A DNA stretch of 64,000 nucleotides, from positions 34,286,001 to 34,350,000 of the forward strand of contig CM114273.1 of assembly GCA_050084515.1 (NCBI GenBank), written 5' to 3'. The notes beneath the pieces were generated by a model that did no database searches, was not told the origin of the DNA, and saw only the letters and a program-made list of their open reading frames with translations. A program made the translations under genes and the position numbers. Shown one piece after another: positions 35,555 through 49,499 of the stretch (the first letter of the stretch is position 1; each line of letters begins with the position of its first letter). Source of the DNA: Blasia pusilla (Eukaryota > Marchantiophyta > Marchantiopsida > Blasiales).

Positions 35555-36112
35555 TGCAAAAACAGTGAGTGACCAGCGAGCTCCCACATGAAGCTCTCTC
35601 ATTCTCTCTTTGTAAAATAAGATCCAATCTCTCTATACACCATCTCACACCATAGCTCTCAAAGGTGTACATTCTTTCTTATGTCAAACCAAACCCACTC
35701 TCCTAATGAGACACTTGGGTTACACTTACAAGGCAAGGGACCATACCTCTGCCGCCTCATCCTAAGAAGTTCAACAAAGAGAGAATGAGTTCTCAAGCTC
35801 TATCTCCTTGAAGTATACCTCTCCCAAGTTCTCTCCATGGTAACCTATTCTCCCAAGTCACCTCTTTGGCTCTTGATCTAATGTAGGAGGTCTATGGCCA
35901 CTTACCAAAAATAGAAAGTTGTACTCAAAATGGTAGTTACCTAAAATAATAAGTTCCTCAATATGGCTCCAAATGAGCCGGAACCAAAGGGAAACCTACT
36001 TTCTCCGATTTCCTGGGGCTTCAACGGGTCATCCTCAACCTACTGAACCTGTCCTCCACTACTCAAGAAGGCGCTCTACTAAATCTCACCGATTTATTTT
36101 AAAAATATGACA
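35555..36112 (-). repeat. 5' LTR of element 1
   Basis: On the minus strand it starts TGTCATATT at 36112 and ends TTTTTGCA at 35555, about 558 bp with TG..CA ends. It aligns throughout with the element 2 5' LTR (45682-46242) and with the older LTR at 6968-7493. Confidence 0.8.
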
Positions 36113-37670
36113 ATAGATTTGTGGAATATTTCGACATGATTTTACTCTATTTTTCACATATTTTACTAGTATTTATTATTTCAATATCTTCTCTTAAATG
36201 GAACCCCTCCTACTACACTAGATTGTTACGTATTACATTTTCCGGGATACTACATTGTTAGCAAACTACCATCTTGCGATATGTACGACCATTCACTCAT
36301 TGATGAGGCCACTTAGCATGCGATGGAGCTTTATTACCCCTACTCAATTGGCTTTTCTCTCCCCTGATGACTATTGCTGGAGCCGGATTGTCTTTGTGTA
36401 TATTTAACACCTTATGTACTCTGGGTGCCAAATAAATATGGATAAAATAATGTATTGAAAAATAGTAGAAAACGTAATTTCCCAGCGTACATGCGTACTC
36501 TTCTAAGGGGTTTCTAAATATGGTGAAATAAAGTATTGAAGGATAGAAATTTTCGTCCTAGATGTTCAGCTCGATGAATCGATCTCTCTTGTAATTTTAA
36601 TCTTTTCAATAATAAAAGGGCTCCAACCCTTTGTCTGCGAATCAGGTCAATCTCATTGTAGTTCATAATTAGAGAGGTATAATTAGAGAGGGAACTACGG
36701 ACCGACTTCACGTGAGCGAGTAGAAATGCGCCACCTTCAAAATGAGATTTTTGTGCAAGACACGCAAGTCGACTATGCTGGTGGTGACCAGGATAGTCGA
36801 CCTCCATTATTCATTAAAAAGTACACGGAAGATCCGACTTCATATGAGCATGAGCCATCTTGCGAATGAAACCGTCACGCAGATGAGTTCAAGATATATA
36901 TTACATGGGTGGTGGATAATTTTAAGAATGGTGTTGGTGCATTCGAGATTATATGGACGCCCATAAAATACATATTTCTTACTCTCAGAAATAGAAGAGG
37001 AATTCAGTATTAATAACGAGGAGTTTATTTAGTGAGTGACGACGAGTTTACGTCTTCATAATGACATTCCTGCACGTGAAAGTGTCTAGAGGTACTGACT
37101 CGCAGACACACAAGCACATTCTCTCCACATATATACATATGTATTTTCGTCACTCCCCGAGGCTTTTCTTATCGGAGCGTCTACATATCTCTCTCTATAT
37201 ATATATGTGTATGTGCCAATCGAACAAGGATGGTCCAGAGATTGCCATGAATTTATACACAGCTAGAAGCTAGAGTTTTCCTCCTTGATGCATGAGGGAG
37301 CGCATCGATCGAGCTGGATCGTGGCAGTGGGCTATCTGAGCCACATCTATGTGTATAGATGTGAAGATTGGTATCCAGCAGATAGACTTCTTGTTTTATT
37401 TAGAACCTAGAATCAGTATAGACGGTGAGTCCTGATAGGGAGTTAAAATAGGAACTATCTCTAAATCTGAACCATAGTATCACGTACATAGTTCCGATTT
37501 GTAAGAGCCAAAATCTTTAAAATAGTTCTCTAAGCATCGTAGTATAAGACCTGAGAAGTAGATAATTCAGACAATTTCTCTCCGGGAACGTGCGGTGAAT
37601 TGAAGCACCGAAGCGAAAGTTTTGGGCCCACCTCGATCGCTTGGTTATAGGTGACCACATAAATCCATTG
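36113..37670. other. Unassigned region downstream of STIG1-like gene B
   Basis: AT-rich, with no recognised family. Short frames (36514-36807 minus, 36742-36966 plus) overlap and have no domain. Confidence 0.4.
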
Positions 37671-37675
37671 ATCCA

Positions 37676-38131
37676 TCAATATTCGCACAAACCGAATTTG
37701 CATACTCCGGGTTTTTTGTTTCGTTTCTTGCACTTCTGACCACAATTTCCGCAGTTGTTGGCGTCATTGACCGCATCCACACACACTCCTTTGCAACAAA
37801 TTCGTCCGAAGGGGCATGACAAGCCGCAGGTACCGCAGTTATAAATGTCGATGTCTGTGTCCACACACAATCCTACACCTCGACTGCGCGTGCAGCACGT
37901 GGGTCCTTCTGGATGGAGCTTCTTGTCTTCGCAGACGGTGGGCTGGTAGTAGCAATTGCTATATCTTTTCTGGTTAATGGTTACGACTTGTACCGCCATT
38001 GGAGGTGGTGGTGGGAGGGGGCCCATATTCGATTGTGCTTCCACTTCCGAGATGAAAGCCACGACAGCCATCAGCAGAAACACCGCAAAAACGGTCCACT
38101 TCATCGTGGGAGAACTTGTTTTCACATCCAT
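37676..38131 (-). CDS. STIG1-like secreted cysteine-rich protein B
   Basis: The product has 151 residues from the first ATG (38131), or 142 from the second (38102-38104), which has an A at -3 and sits right before the hydrophobic signal core (MKWTVFAVFLLMAVVAFISE, cleavage near VEA). After a short proline-rich linker (PLPPPPPMAV) come 16 cysteines in the STIG1 order: SNCYY...C, TCC, LC, NCG.CG.SCPFGRICCKGVCV, D.NNCGNCGQKCKK, VCKFGLCEY. All 16 align with copy A, 24.7 kb away on the same strand. The mature domain ends at CEY, whereas copy A has three extra residues. Expected to be secreted to the cell wall; function in this organism unknown. Single exon. Confidence 0.9.
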   Translation of the reverse strand: MDVKTSSPTMKWTVFAVFLLMAVVAFISEVEAQSNMGPLPPPPPMAVQVVTINQKRYSNCYYQPTVCEDKKLHPEGPTCCTRSRGVGLCVDTDIDIYNCGTCGLSCPFGRICCKGVCVDAVNDANNCGNCGQKCKKRNKKPGVCKFGLCEY

Positions 38132-38169
38132 CGAAAGAACAGTAGACGATTCGGAGCTCGCGTAGCCCT

Positions 38170-39710
38170 GAGCACGAGAGAATTCACCCCAAAGCTTCTA
38201 GAGATAGATCACCTTCTCTCTCCTGCTCACTCAGTCCCCACGGCCATGTTCAGCTTCTCCGCAGCAGACGCAGGCTATATCGACCGATCGATCTACGAGG
38301 ACCCCTCGAGGGCGAGATGTACTGCTAATCAAATGCAAGCTCCCGTATTGCCTCAAGATGTTTCTCCTAGTACCACCGGACTCTCTTATAACAACCTGCG
38401 GACAAGCTCGGACCTACCCGGAGTCCATCCAGATCTGCAGGCTCCGAAACTCGCACTAAGAGGATGAAGATTCCGGGCCGTGGCTCGGTCATTGTGCCCA
38501 AACATCTACCAGCTCGAGTAGTTGACTGACCCGTCAACATGAATGCAGGCTGGGAGAAAGAGCGCAGAATCACAGCTAGCGCTGACCCATAAACCCTTCC
38601 GATCGATTAAAATTCCCGTCCCTTTCTCTACCTTCTTCCTCCGACACTCGCGGTTCACGATTGCGCACACCGAGTGACACATATCAATATAGGCGCGAAT
38701 ATTGTCCCGAATGCCGCACGTCATTTTGCTCATGCAGTGTCCCTCGCATTATCATCACTTTCACTTGCCCGATCCATATAGGTGAGCGGAGTGACTTTCG
38801 ATCTTGTGGGTCGTGATTAATACATGTCCACGTATCACACAGCGTGCATGCATATTTATTTCACAAGAGCAAGTTTATACTCACGAGGAATGTATCTTTC
38901 CCCCGGTATTGAGATACAAATGAGATAGATATATACTCGATGATTCCAACCAGACAAGTCGACCCTTCTGGAACTTTTTGCATCACGTGAAGATTTATGT
39001 TCAGAATGCACAATTGCATTCCTCGTCGGGTTCACTAGATAGTCACGTCACAAGAGTGTATAATTTATATCTCACTTTTTCTTCATGAGACAGGAATATC
39101 CCCCCTTGATAATCGACTACTAGAAGGGTTCTACTAGGACTATTCACCCAAATAGCTAATCCTGTGATTCTTGAGGGGGTGGGACAGAGTGTGATGTAAT
39201 ACAACAATTCTATTCCGAATCAGGTATTGTGACATTTCGAAATACCATTTATGGTTATGCCGAGATTATATTGGTGACGCTCGGAATAGATGATAAGCGT
39301 AGGGTTAATGGGCGATAGCAGCGCTGAACTGAAAATAATGATCTCCGACACTTATGTACTTCCACTGCATTCTAATGCACCATGTAACAACTGCAATGGA
39401 CTCACTATTTGCTAAAGCATCCAAAATTTGTGTGGCATTTCGATTTGGATTCAGACAAGCAACTCTTCGATTGAGACTACCGGGGCATGAAACTTTACGG
39501 ACTTCATTGGAATTGGAGATCTGTGTCATTCGATCCCATGTGGATCTGTACGACTATCTATCCGTCTAAAACTGAAGTGCACTCTATCTATCCATCGTGT
39601 ATGTCAACGCATGTGTGCGCATAACAGTTGCATTAATCACTGGACATTCTCGCAATTACTACAGCAGTACGCACCTTCTCTTCATCAGTCGGGACCACAG
39701 ATCACGAATC
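38170..39710. other. Upstream region of STIG1-like gene B
   Basis: No gene recognised. The open frame 37913-38467 on the plus strand is antisense to gene B and its 5' end, and I regard it as a shadow. A GATATA string on the minus strand near 38275 is a weak TATA candidate. Confidence 0.35.
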
Positions 39711-39714
39711 TATG

Positions 39715-39925
39715 GATGATTGCCAGCTAGAATCGATCATGAAATTGGAAAAAGTCCACTGCATATACAGTTCACATGCATTGAATTCTCTTCGCTCCAT
39801 TCGAATCAATAATTCAGTTACACCAGATCTTTTGATACGTAATACATGATATGACATGAGACATTAGCTGATCATGAGCTATGAACCGTTGAAAATTGAT
39901 TGAACCCGCTTCCTCCCTTAACAGG
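39715..39925 (-). promoter_or_regulatory. Upstream block shared with STIG1-like gene A
   Basis: About 1.6 kb upstream of gene B. It matches 14330-14525 in the same orientation relative to its gene. The clearest word is ctatgaaccgttgaaaattgattgaacc against ctatgaaccgtcgttgaaagtcgattgaacc. Confidence 0.5.
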
Positions 39926-42240
39926 CATCTTTGAAATATACTGCTCTGTTTAAAAACGAACCTAACGTTGCATCCGAGTCAGCCCCGTCGACATTTCTAC
40001 ATACCTAAGGTTATATAGGCTATTTCGTTATTTTAACATATATTATAATGAAGAAATAAGTCTTGAATAAAAAAAACTTATAAGTGCGTAGATTCTGACA
40101 AACCCCTAATATTCGGCAAGTGTGCACCCATTCTAAGATATTAATTTGACGATCACAGTCGACGCAGTACGCTACTCCATCAATCTACACGAAGTCGAAC
40201 AGGAAGTGAATGTTCTTATCTCTCGAGTTTCGCATCTAGACGGACCGAAACACAAACTGTGCGCGTTCTGTATCTTTGGACTTTCGGAGGGGAACAGTGT
40301 TCGATATCGTTGAGCAGAGAGGCGAACAAATGGGATAAATTAAGGCTGTTCGGATAAGTTCGGCAGAATAGTTGGAGGCCGGAGATGAAGGTTTTGATAT
40401 TCAGAGTTCAGATCAGTCATGTAATATCACCCTTTCGTTTATGGCATGGCTTTTTCCAGATTTAAAAATGAGGTTCCTGCGATATTTCACTTGGTGAGGT
40501 AGCTTCTCTCCCCATTAATTCTCCGGAAGCACTCAGAAAGTCTCATCATTACTCCAAATTGGTATTGTAAAATGGATAATATCACTAGTTGTTTTAACTA
40601 CCTTTCAAATTGATAAATTAGATTTTAAATCAACTTAGAAATCTGAAAAATGAAGCGGAACTCTAATGATCTAATAATATTAACGAAATAATATATTCTT
40701 AATACGACATTTCAACGAAAAGATATAATACTAATAGAATGCAGGAAACTACTAAGAAAATACGAAAAAATATTTTTTAATATTCGATTAGGATTCGTTG
40801 GTCGTACATGTTCGCTAATAGGATCTTAAGCGAAAAGATCGTCAGTTGACTCGAACTTTCGAAGTACCTCGGCTCTGAGTCCGATGGGTACGGCCAGGGA
40901 ACATACACGACACCCTAAGTCCACCATTAAGCTTATTGGTGACGCTTCCTCGCGGATCCTCACCATCCACCGGCCACGAATCCGGTTCGTTTTGCACGGC
41001 CGCAGAGATCCTCGTCATCTAGCCGTCCATGTGCGAAGGTGGTACTTCTGGAAAGCTCTGGAAGACAGCGCTTCTTTCCCCCGTCTCTCCGCCCCAGATC
41101 TCACTCGGGAAAGGAAACGAGATCGGGCGGTGGAAACTCGGCGTTGATGCGTGCGGAAGAATTCCAACGAAGATCTCATGTAGGAGGGAAGAAGATGTGG
41201 GTTAGTGCTTCGAGTTAGAGACGAGATTTTCCATTAAGGGAGTTGTGGCCTCTCCCTTAATCGTGCATCTACGATCATGCAGTCGGGAAGGTTTTCTTGG
41301 AAAATCACGATCTGACTTGGCAAACTCGGAAAATCGCCGTGACCCTCACGAAGCCATAGTCAATCATTTCACACCCATGTTCCTGATAATAAAAAGTATT
41401 AATGTCCGTGAATAGCAAACATCAGTTTTCTAGTGCGAATATTAATAAAGTAAGGAAGTATTTAATCATATCTTTGGCTCTCTTGTGAGAATTTGGGATA
41501 ATGTGTTCGGAAAGTTTGGAAGCCACTCCCCGATTGCATGCACTTGTTTTATGAATCATGAGCATATCCCAAAATCAATTCTTCCCAGATTTTGGGATTA
41601 CATTTTATTTCCCACTCTTTACTTATTGAAATGTGTTCATATACTTAGCATATGTAGAATTACATGTTTATCAAACACATGTCCAACACCTACTTCTCTC
41701 TTCCCCGTACTCAAATAAAATCTTCTCTATAGTCATATCTAAACTCAAGCACTCCTTTTAGCTAAGAAGTGCTATCTTATATGCCATCCCTATGGTATGA
41801 TATCATGTGTAACTTGATTCCTAATATAGCATGTTATGTGGTTGGAATTTGTGTAACTTTGAATTATCTTAAGCTTACAATTGAATTCGAGTTATCTTAT
41901 TGGCTTATATAACAAGCACATGTGGAAAGGAGATGTGTTCTCGAAATGAAAAGTCACTCTCCAATAATAATACACATGACGTTAGAGATAATTAATATTT
42001 ATATCTTACATCCTCTTTTCTTATACCCATACAACCTCTTTTAGGCCACAATGTATCTCCAAATATGCTATAAAATGATTCTGACCTATATCTTGCTATT
42101 TCTTATTTATGGAAACCACTTCAATTAGGTATCATGTACCATTAGCTTCACTTTCAATCCAAGCCCAGGATGGATGTAGAATAATATCGAGAATTCGAGC
42201 AATATAAGGGATGATATCATATTCTATCCATAGAAAATAC
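39926..42240. other. Unassigned region
   Basis: No family recognised. A GC-richer patch at 40870-41150 with a plus-strand frame of 87 codons looks like a possible 5' untranslated or first-exon region but has no identifiable domain. The remainder is AT-rich. Confidence 0.35.
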
Positions 42241-42247
42241 TTGTGAA

Positions 42248-44280
<2,033 letters not shown>

Positions 44281-45180
44281 GAAAGGTTGCATGTGGACAA
44301 AGTTTGTGTCCATGGACATGTCTATGTCCGTGGAATTATGTCATTCCTATGGAAGGACTTTTTCATATGGGCCCTACCTTTCCCTTCTTTCTCCTTCCCC
44401 TTACTATGTTCCATACTCCCTCGCTTCTTCCTCCACTCCCTCCTCCTCATTGCTCCATTCATCCTTGCCTTGCCTTCCATCATGGACTAGAAGTATGGAT
44501 CCCACCTCTTGGAATTCATGTCCGGACTTGTCCGTCCATGTCCTTCCAAAGGAAGGACTTGTCTTTTTTTGTGCAACCATGCTCAAAAGTAGAATCCAAT
44601 TTGCTCAAAAGAATTTTATTCAGAGTGTATTCCCTCATTATCTAGAAAATATTCGATGTCCCAAAAAATTGTATTGTAGAAGCACATTCTATGGTATATG
44701 TCAATGGACATGGACACCCACGAGTGAATCTATTAGTGGTTTGATATAATTTTTCATTTGATAATTTGAGAAGATGCTTTCAACTATATTTCCAAATTTT
44801 CTTTAAGTTTAGATTTTCATTTAGAAAATTTGGTTTATTAACTGGAAAATTTTTGATTGAGTTTTTTTGGGATATTTTACTCAGAAATAAAATTGAAAAT
44901 ATTTAATTTATTTTTATAAAATATTATAAATTAAAAAATATCTTTTAAATGAAAGGAAATTATATATAGGGAATGGATTATGGAAGAGGAAATGTAGTGA
45001 TTAATGTACTCACCTCCTCCCTCCTTCTTTCTTCCATATGTTGGAATGAATTCATCTAACTTTATTGAAGTGAAGTGTAAGAGCAAGGTTGAAGAGAATA
45101 TTTGAAGGTAACATTTGGGCTTTTGATTATTAGATTGTATATGTCATATTGGAAAATTTGAGATAACACATTCGAGAAGT
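44281..45180. other. Unassigned debris with GGACA/TGTCC repeats
   Basis: The 44285-44335 stretch is rich in GTCCATGGACATG-like inverted words. Similar words (ggacttgtccg, tgtctgtccta, cggacata) recur near 44520, 45657 and 57646-57680, suggesting members of one small repeat family. Overlapping plus-strand frames at 44287-44749 have no domain. Confidence 0.3.
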
Positions 45181-45184
45181 TTTT

Positions 45185-45240
45185 GCTAACAACGAGTGAC
45201 TAACGAGCTCCTCCATTGAAGCTCTCTCACTCTCCAAATT
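45185..45240 (-). repeat. Short LTR-end fragment of the gypsy family
   Basis: The words gagtgactaacgagctcctcc and tgaagctctctcactctcc match the 3' end of the element 1 LTR on the same strand (gagtgaccagcgagctcccac, tgaagctctctcattctct). Only about 55 bp align; the rest has decayed or been lost. Confidence 0.45.
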
Positions 45241-45582
45241 TTTTTTTTAAAATTACATATTGAATTTATGCAAAACTTTGAAAAGGGAAATTTACAGGTG
45301 TTAAAATTTAGGATAAGTGCATGTTATTGAGAGGATAATTAGAATGAGCCATCGTAGTATGTACCATTTATGTTTAGTAATGCTCAAAAGAGCCTTGCTC
45401 CTATTTATCCTCAGATTAAAAGAGGATGAAACTTGTGTTAAGTCCAAGCCCGCTCGTCTCAGTAAACCAAGTATTGGAATACTCCTTCCCATCCTAGAAT
45501 ACCCCTTCCAACCAATAGGTGATGTTTGGATGAAGTCTTTCACACTGCACATTGATAGGAGATGGCAATGGAGTTCAATGGG

Positions 45583-45642
45583 GAGAGGTAGTAGTGGAGT
45601 GTATGAGGCAAGTTTGCCTCATACACTCCATTACTACCTCTC
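45583..45642. repeat. 29-bp inverted repeat (long hairpin)
   Basis: Arms 45583-45611 and 45614-45642 are reverse complements with one G:T-type mismatch and a 2-base loop. The arm core is GGAGTGTATGAGGCAA. It lies 40 bp upstream of the 5' LTR of element 2. Confidence 0.9.
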
Positions 45643-45681
45643 TAAGAAAAAATCTATGTCTGTCCTATGCACGGACATATT

Positions 45682-46242
45682 TGTCATAACTCTTAGGATA
45701 GATCGGTAGGATCTAGCAAAGCGTCTGCATGAGTAGTGAAGGACAGGCCCAAGAGGTCGAGGATGACCTGTTGAGGCCCCGGAAACATGAGAGAGCAGGT
45801 TTTCCCTTCGTTTCGGCTCATTTGGAGCCATATATATAAACTTACTATTTTGGGTAAGTTTCCATATTGGGGATAGTTGACTTTCCACTTTGGGAAGTGG
45901 CCCTTGACCCGCTATAGCAGATCAAGAGCCAAGGAGGTGACCTACAAGCATAGGTTAACGTTGAGAGGACTTGGGAGAGGGAAGGGGATATACCTCCAAG
46001 AGAAAGAGCTCGAGAGCTCATTCTCTCTTTGTTGAACCTCTTGGCATAAGGCAACGGAGCTATGGTCCCTTGCCTTGTGAGTGTAACCCAAGCCTCTCAT
46101 TAGGAGAGTGGGTTTGGTTTGACATGAGAGAGAGTGCACACCTTTGAGAGCTATGGTGTGAGATGGTGTAGAGAGAGAATGAGAGAATGAGAGAGTGAGA
46201 GAGCTTCATGGGGGAGCTTGCTGGTCACTCGGTGTTTTTTCA
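45682..46242 (+). repeat. 5' LTR of element 2
   Basis: Starts TGTCATAACTCTTAGG and ends TGTTTTTTCA, 561 bp. It aligns with the 3' LTR (56637 onward) and the element 1 LTRs. The start is fixed by where all copies begin to agree; the end is fixed by the CA shared with element 1. Confidence 0.8.
45831..45840 (+). promoter_or_regulatory. Candidate TATA box in the element 2 LTR
   Basis: TATATATAAA about 150 bp into the LTR, a usual place for the U3 promoter. The 3' LTR has a mutated version (ccatatagagaaactta near 56785). Confidence 0.4.
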
Positions 46243-47700
46243 GGTTGGGGACGGTGTTCTCCATACAGCGGCTCATGGGAGTGCTCACCGGAGCAAGGGC
46301 TGATTTGATTGTTCTTTGCATTTGCCGATTTTTCGTGTGGAAGAGTGGCGTGCGGAAGCACTGCCCAATTTCTGATAGAGATTGATTATGGGGGCAAGTT
46401 GCCCCATGCCGGTGCTCTTGGGAGCACCATGTAGCTTGCTGATTTGTATTTTTATAGGTTTTACATTTTTTTTGGGAGAAATGAGCGCGGAAGCGCTGCC
46501 AAATTTTGTGTAGGAGAAAAAGACATTGACTTTACGACATTCCCCGTCTGTTTTTACTGGAATCTCAAATTTTAAATATTTTTAACACTGTTGTAGATCG
46601 TAAAGTTGTGCAGACTATGCAATAAAAAATGCAAAATTTGGAGTTGTGAGCAAAAAGTTATGGTCAATCTTGTAAAACTGCCATTGCTAGGTGATTTTTA
46701 GGGTTAAATTGTTCAAACCCTAAACCAGCCGCCACGCCGGAGACGGCGATCATAGTCATAGTCACCGTCAAAGATCCGCCATCAAAGGTCAACCGTCATC
46801 ATCAATGATCCACCGTCCTTTGTCCACCCTTTGGTTGCCATTATCGCCGTTACTGAGTGAAGGGTCTTCCATGACGTTCGTTGATTTTGTGACTTGCGTC
46901 GCCACCACGTACTTTGTTTTGGCCGCCACCGTCATGGTAGTTTTGTCATCAAAGAGTGATGGCTGATGACCTCTGGTTATGGTGTTTGAGTTTTGATTTC
47001 ATGCTGCTATGTTGTGATTGCTAGCCGCTCGACGACAATTGAGTACCGTGCCGTGACGCCCGTAGCGGCAACGCGCCGCCGATTGCCGTGTCGTGCCGCT
47101 CGTGGCCGCACCGCACCGCTCTCAATCGCGTAGCCACACTGTCATTATGGAGTAGAGTGTGGGTTTATTGTTGATTCAGGAGGGTATGCCACCGCGTGCC
47201 GCATCCCACCACCGAGGGCCGTGCCGTTCGTAGCCGTTCCGTGCCGCCTGCAACGCCGCACCGTTTCGCTGAAACCGCACTGTCTATCGAGGAGTTTTGA
47301 GCACCGTCAGTACGTGAGGAGTATGACTTGCTGATTGGAGGAGTTGTCTCCATGATCGAGTTGGGGTCGAGATTTGCAGTTGTTGAGGAGCGACATCGAC
47401 ATGTGTTCAGGTTACCCATTATGGTCTTTTACCCTACACGCGTGAGGGATTCTCGGATTTGGGTAGTTTATTTGGGGATATTGGGTTGTGTGGATGCTGA
47501 GAGCATCATTTATGTATGTGGTTTAGGGGACATAGACCTGTGTGGGATGTTTGGAGTTGAGGTAGGTTGTCGATGAGATGATAGCCTATTCGATTTACCG
47601 CACCACGCCGTTTGTTGTCGTACGTTACACGTCTCGAGGAGGGAGAATGTAGATGGAGTGCCACATGTTTGGGATGAGTGATTGAGGGATTACTCGCAAG
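46243..47700 (+). other. Leader of element 2
   Basis: Untranslated leader parallel to that of element 1: cagcggctcatgggagtgctcaccgg, the cgcggaagcgctgcc words, the GTCAACCGTCATCATCAATGA region near 46790, and GC-rich ccgtgccg/gccgcaccgc words at 47040-47280. No coding region is supported. Confidence 0.5.
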
Positions 47701-47711
47701 GTTGAGAGTGA

Positions 47712-49330
47712 TTGAGTGAGAGGGGCACGAGGGTCATCACGGCATCCGTTTGGGACTTTGAGATGCAAGGTGGTGAACCTGAGAGTAGCTCTAGAGGTTT
47801 TACGCGGAGTGGCACGAGGTTCCGAGGGTCTCCACGTGAGGGACCACCTCGACCTTCTTCTATGTCATCGTCAGACAAGGGGGGGGATGTAGAGGAGTTT
47901 GTGAGCACATCACCATACATTGTGAGTGGTCCTACCAATTGGGCGTACGAGATGGACGACCGGGGTAGAGGACCGCGTAGATTTTCACGTGCAGTAGGTA
48001 CGATTGAGTTGCACGATTTCATAGCAGAGTTTAGGAGTTGGTGCGACTCCCAACGGGCTAGGAACTCTAGAGAGTTCAACCTGTTTACAGCATGGAATGG
48101 TATGTTCCAGCATTTAGAGGGGGCGCCCATGGACGATTACTATGAGTTCTCTTAGAGATATGCACGTGAGATCGAGGCGTGGAGGCTCTACTATGACTCA
48201 CATTATGTGTCATGGACGGAGCCGTTCCCAGATGAGGAGGAGGAGTCAGGAGAGGCTACTTCCTCTTCCACTAGTGACATTTTAGGAGGGGTCACTCATA
48301 CGGGAGTAATTGCACCGTCTAGTCGGGTTCGTCCCAATTTCAACCTTGTGGTTGAGTTTTTTGCTGAGTTGAGGGCGAGCTACCAGGGGGTACCAACGGA
48401 GAAGTTGCGGAGAATCCACGACTTCCAAAGGCGCCCGGTGAGAGTTTGCATGAGGCTTACACTAGCTTGTGCGGATTGATCAACGTCACTCAGGGGGTGA
48501 GAGAGGCTCAGGCTGTCCAATCATGATACGCGATGGTGGACCGGACCATATGGACACGGGTGCGGGAGGGGGTGCTTCTTATGAACACCTCCCCTATGTT
48601 GAGAGATGTTTTTAGGACCGCCGAGAACATTGAGCGCAACGTGGTGGAGAATAGCGTAGCCACCATGGGTTTTGGGCGAGAGCCGTCGCGATTGTCTATA
48701 CCACCTATGCAGCAACGTGGTGGAGAATAGCGTAGCCACCATGGGTTCTGGGCAAGAGCCGTCGCGATTGTCTATACCACCTGTGCAGCAACGTGGACTC
48801 CGAGATTGGTCGACTGTGGCACCACGAGCTTAGTCAAGATACCAAGAGGCCGTGCCACATAGACCTATGCATTCATATGCGGCTTAGCAGTAGCCGCCTA
48901 CTATTACTTGTTGGTGATATGGTGGAGCCCATCATCAGCGCGATTGCACTCGTTATGGTCATGGACGTGTGCCTCAGCATGGAGGAGGGGATGGTGCTGC
49001 ACTAGGAGGTTATCAGTATGACTATTGTCAAAGGTATGGTCATACACGTGCCAAGTATTTCAGTTTACATCCTGAGTTACGTCCGGGCCGAAGTCTAAAG
49101 AGGGCACTAGAGCGAGTAGCCAGTCCAGGTGGGCCTAGAGATCGTGCACCAGGTGGTCCCGTTGGATGCCAAGGAGCTAGAGTTGCCCAACAAGGTGGTG
49201 GAGTTGCCCACGGAGGAAGTAGAGTAACACCACCTAGACGCGCTGAGATAGGCACCGGACATGAGGCTGGTATGGCTGCTCAGCTATAGTAGCTATAGGA
49301 GCAGATTTCCGCTATGGCATTGAGGTTACC
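47712..49330 (+). pseudogene. gag-like region of element 2
   Basis: Frame segments in order: a low-complexity basic/serine N-terminus; FVSTSPYIVSGPTNWAYEMD; VGTIELHDFIAEFRSWCDS; NGMFQHLEGAPMDDYYEFS; stop; AREIEAWRLYYD; an acidic linker; VEFFAELRASYQG. After a frameshift come LRDVFRTAENIERNVVE and a zinc-knuckle remnant YDYCQRYGHTRAKYFSLHPEL, which keeps C and H but lacks the last cysteine. A 76-bp direct duplication (48636-48787) occurs only in this copy and shifts the frame. There is no clear ATG start; an in-frame stop lies directly before the first conserved codons. Confidence 0.7.
48636..48795 (+). repeat. 76-bp tandem duplication in gag
   Basis: GCAACGTGGTGGAGAATAGC starts at 48636 and 48712, and the unit head GCAACGTGG recurs at 48788. 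The two units differ at only a few positions, so the duplication is younger than the element. Element 1 has one unit. Confidence 0.9.
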
Positions 49331-49499
49331 CGATGCCTGAGCATCAACATCATATGGAGCAGCCAAAGATATGGAGGATCCTGGTTGGATGTGCAGGGTT
49401 GCCCAGATGGAGGCCGCCGCAGTTGTGACACGTGGAGCAGCCATAGAGTTGGATCCACATTGGGGGGAAGCTAGAAAACAGACTAGGCTTCCTCAATTT

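Larger units (their letters stand above)
27078..36112 (-). mobile_element. Element 1: gypsy LTR retrotransposon with DNA methyltransferase and PHD finger (defective)
   Basis: Read on the minus strand the order is: 5' LTR (35555-36112), long leader, gag, aspartic protease, cytosine-5 methyltransferase, reverse transcriptase, RNase H, integrase, PHD finger, truncated 3' LTR (27078-27291). It matches element 2 along most of its length. It is defective. There are many stops, the RT YIDD motif reads stop-IDD, the methyltransferase has lost its target-recognition end and the segment after motif I, and the 3' LTR is cut off after about 214 bp, so no target-site duplication can be read. RT-RNase H-integrase order is Ty3/gypsy. 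Confidence 0.88.

Noticed and set aside
37913-38467. 184-codon plus-strand frame
   Set aside because: It lies antisense to STIG1-like gene B and its upstream region; no domain, so treated as a shadow.
47690-48130. Minus-strand 146-codon frame across gag of element 2
   Set aside because: Antisense shadow of the gag frame; the plus strand matches element 1 gag.
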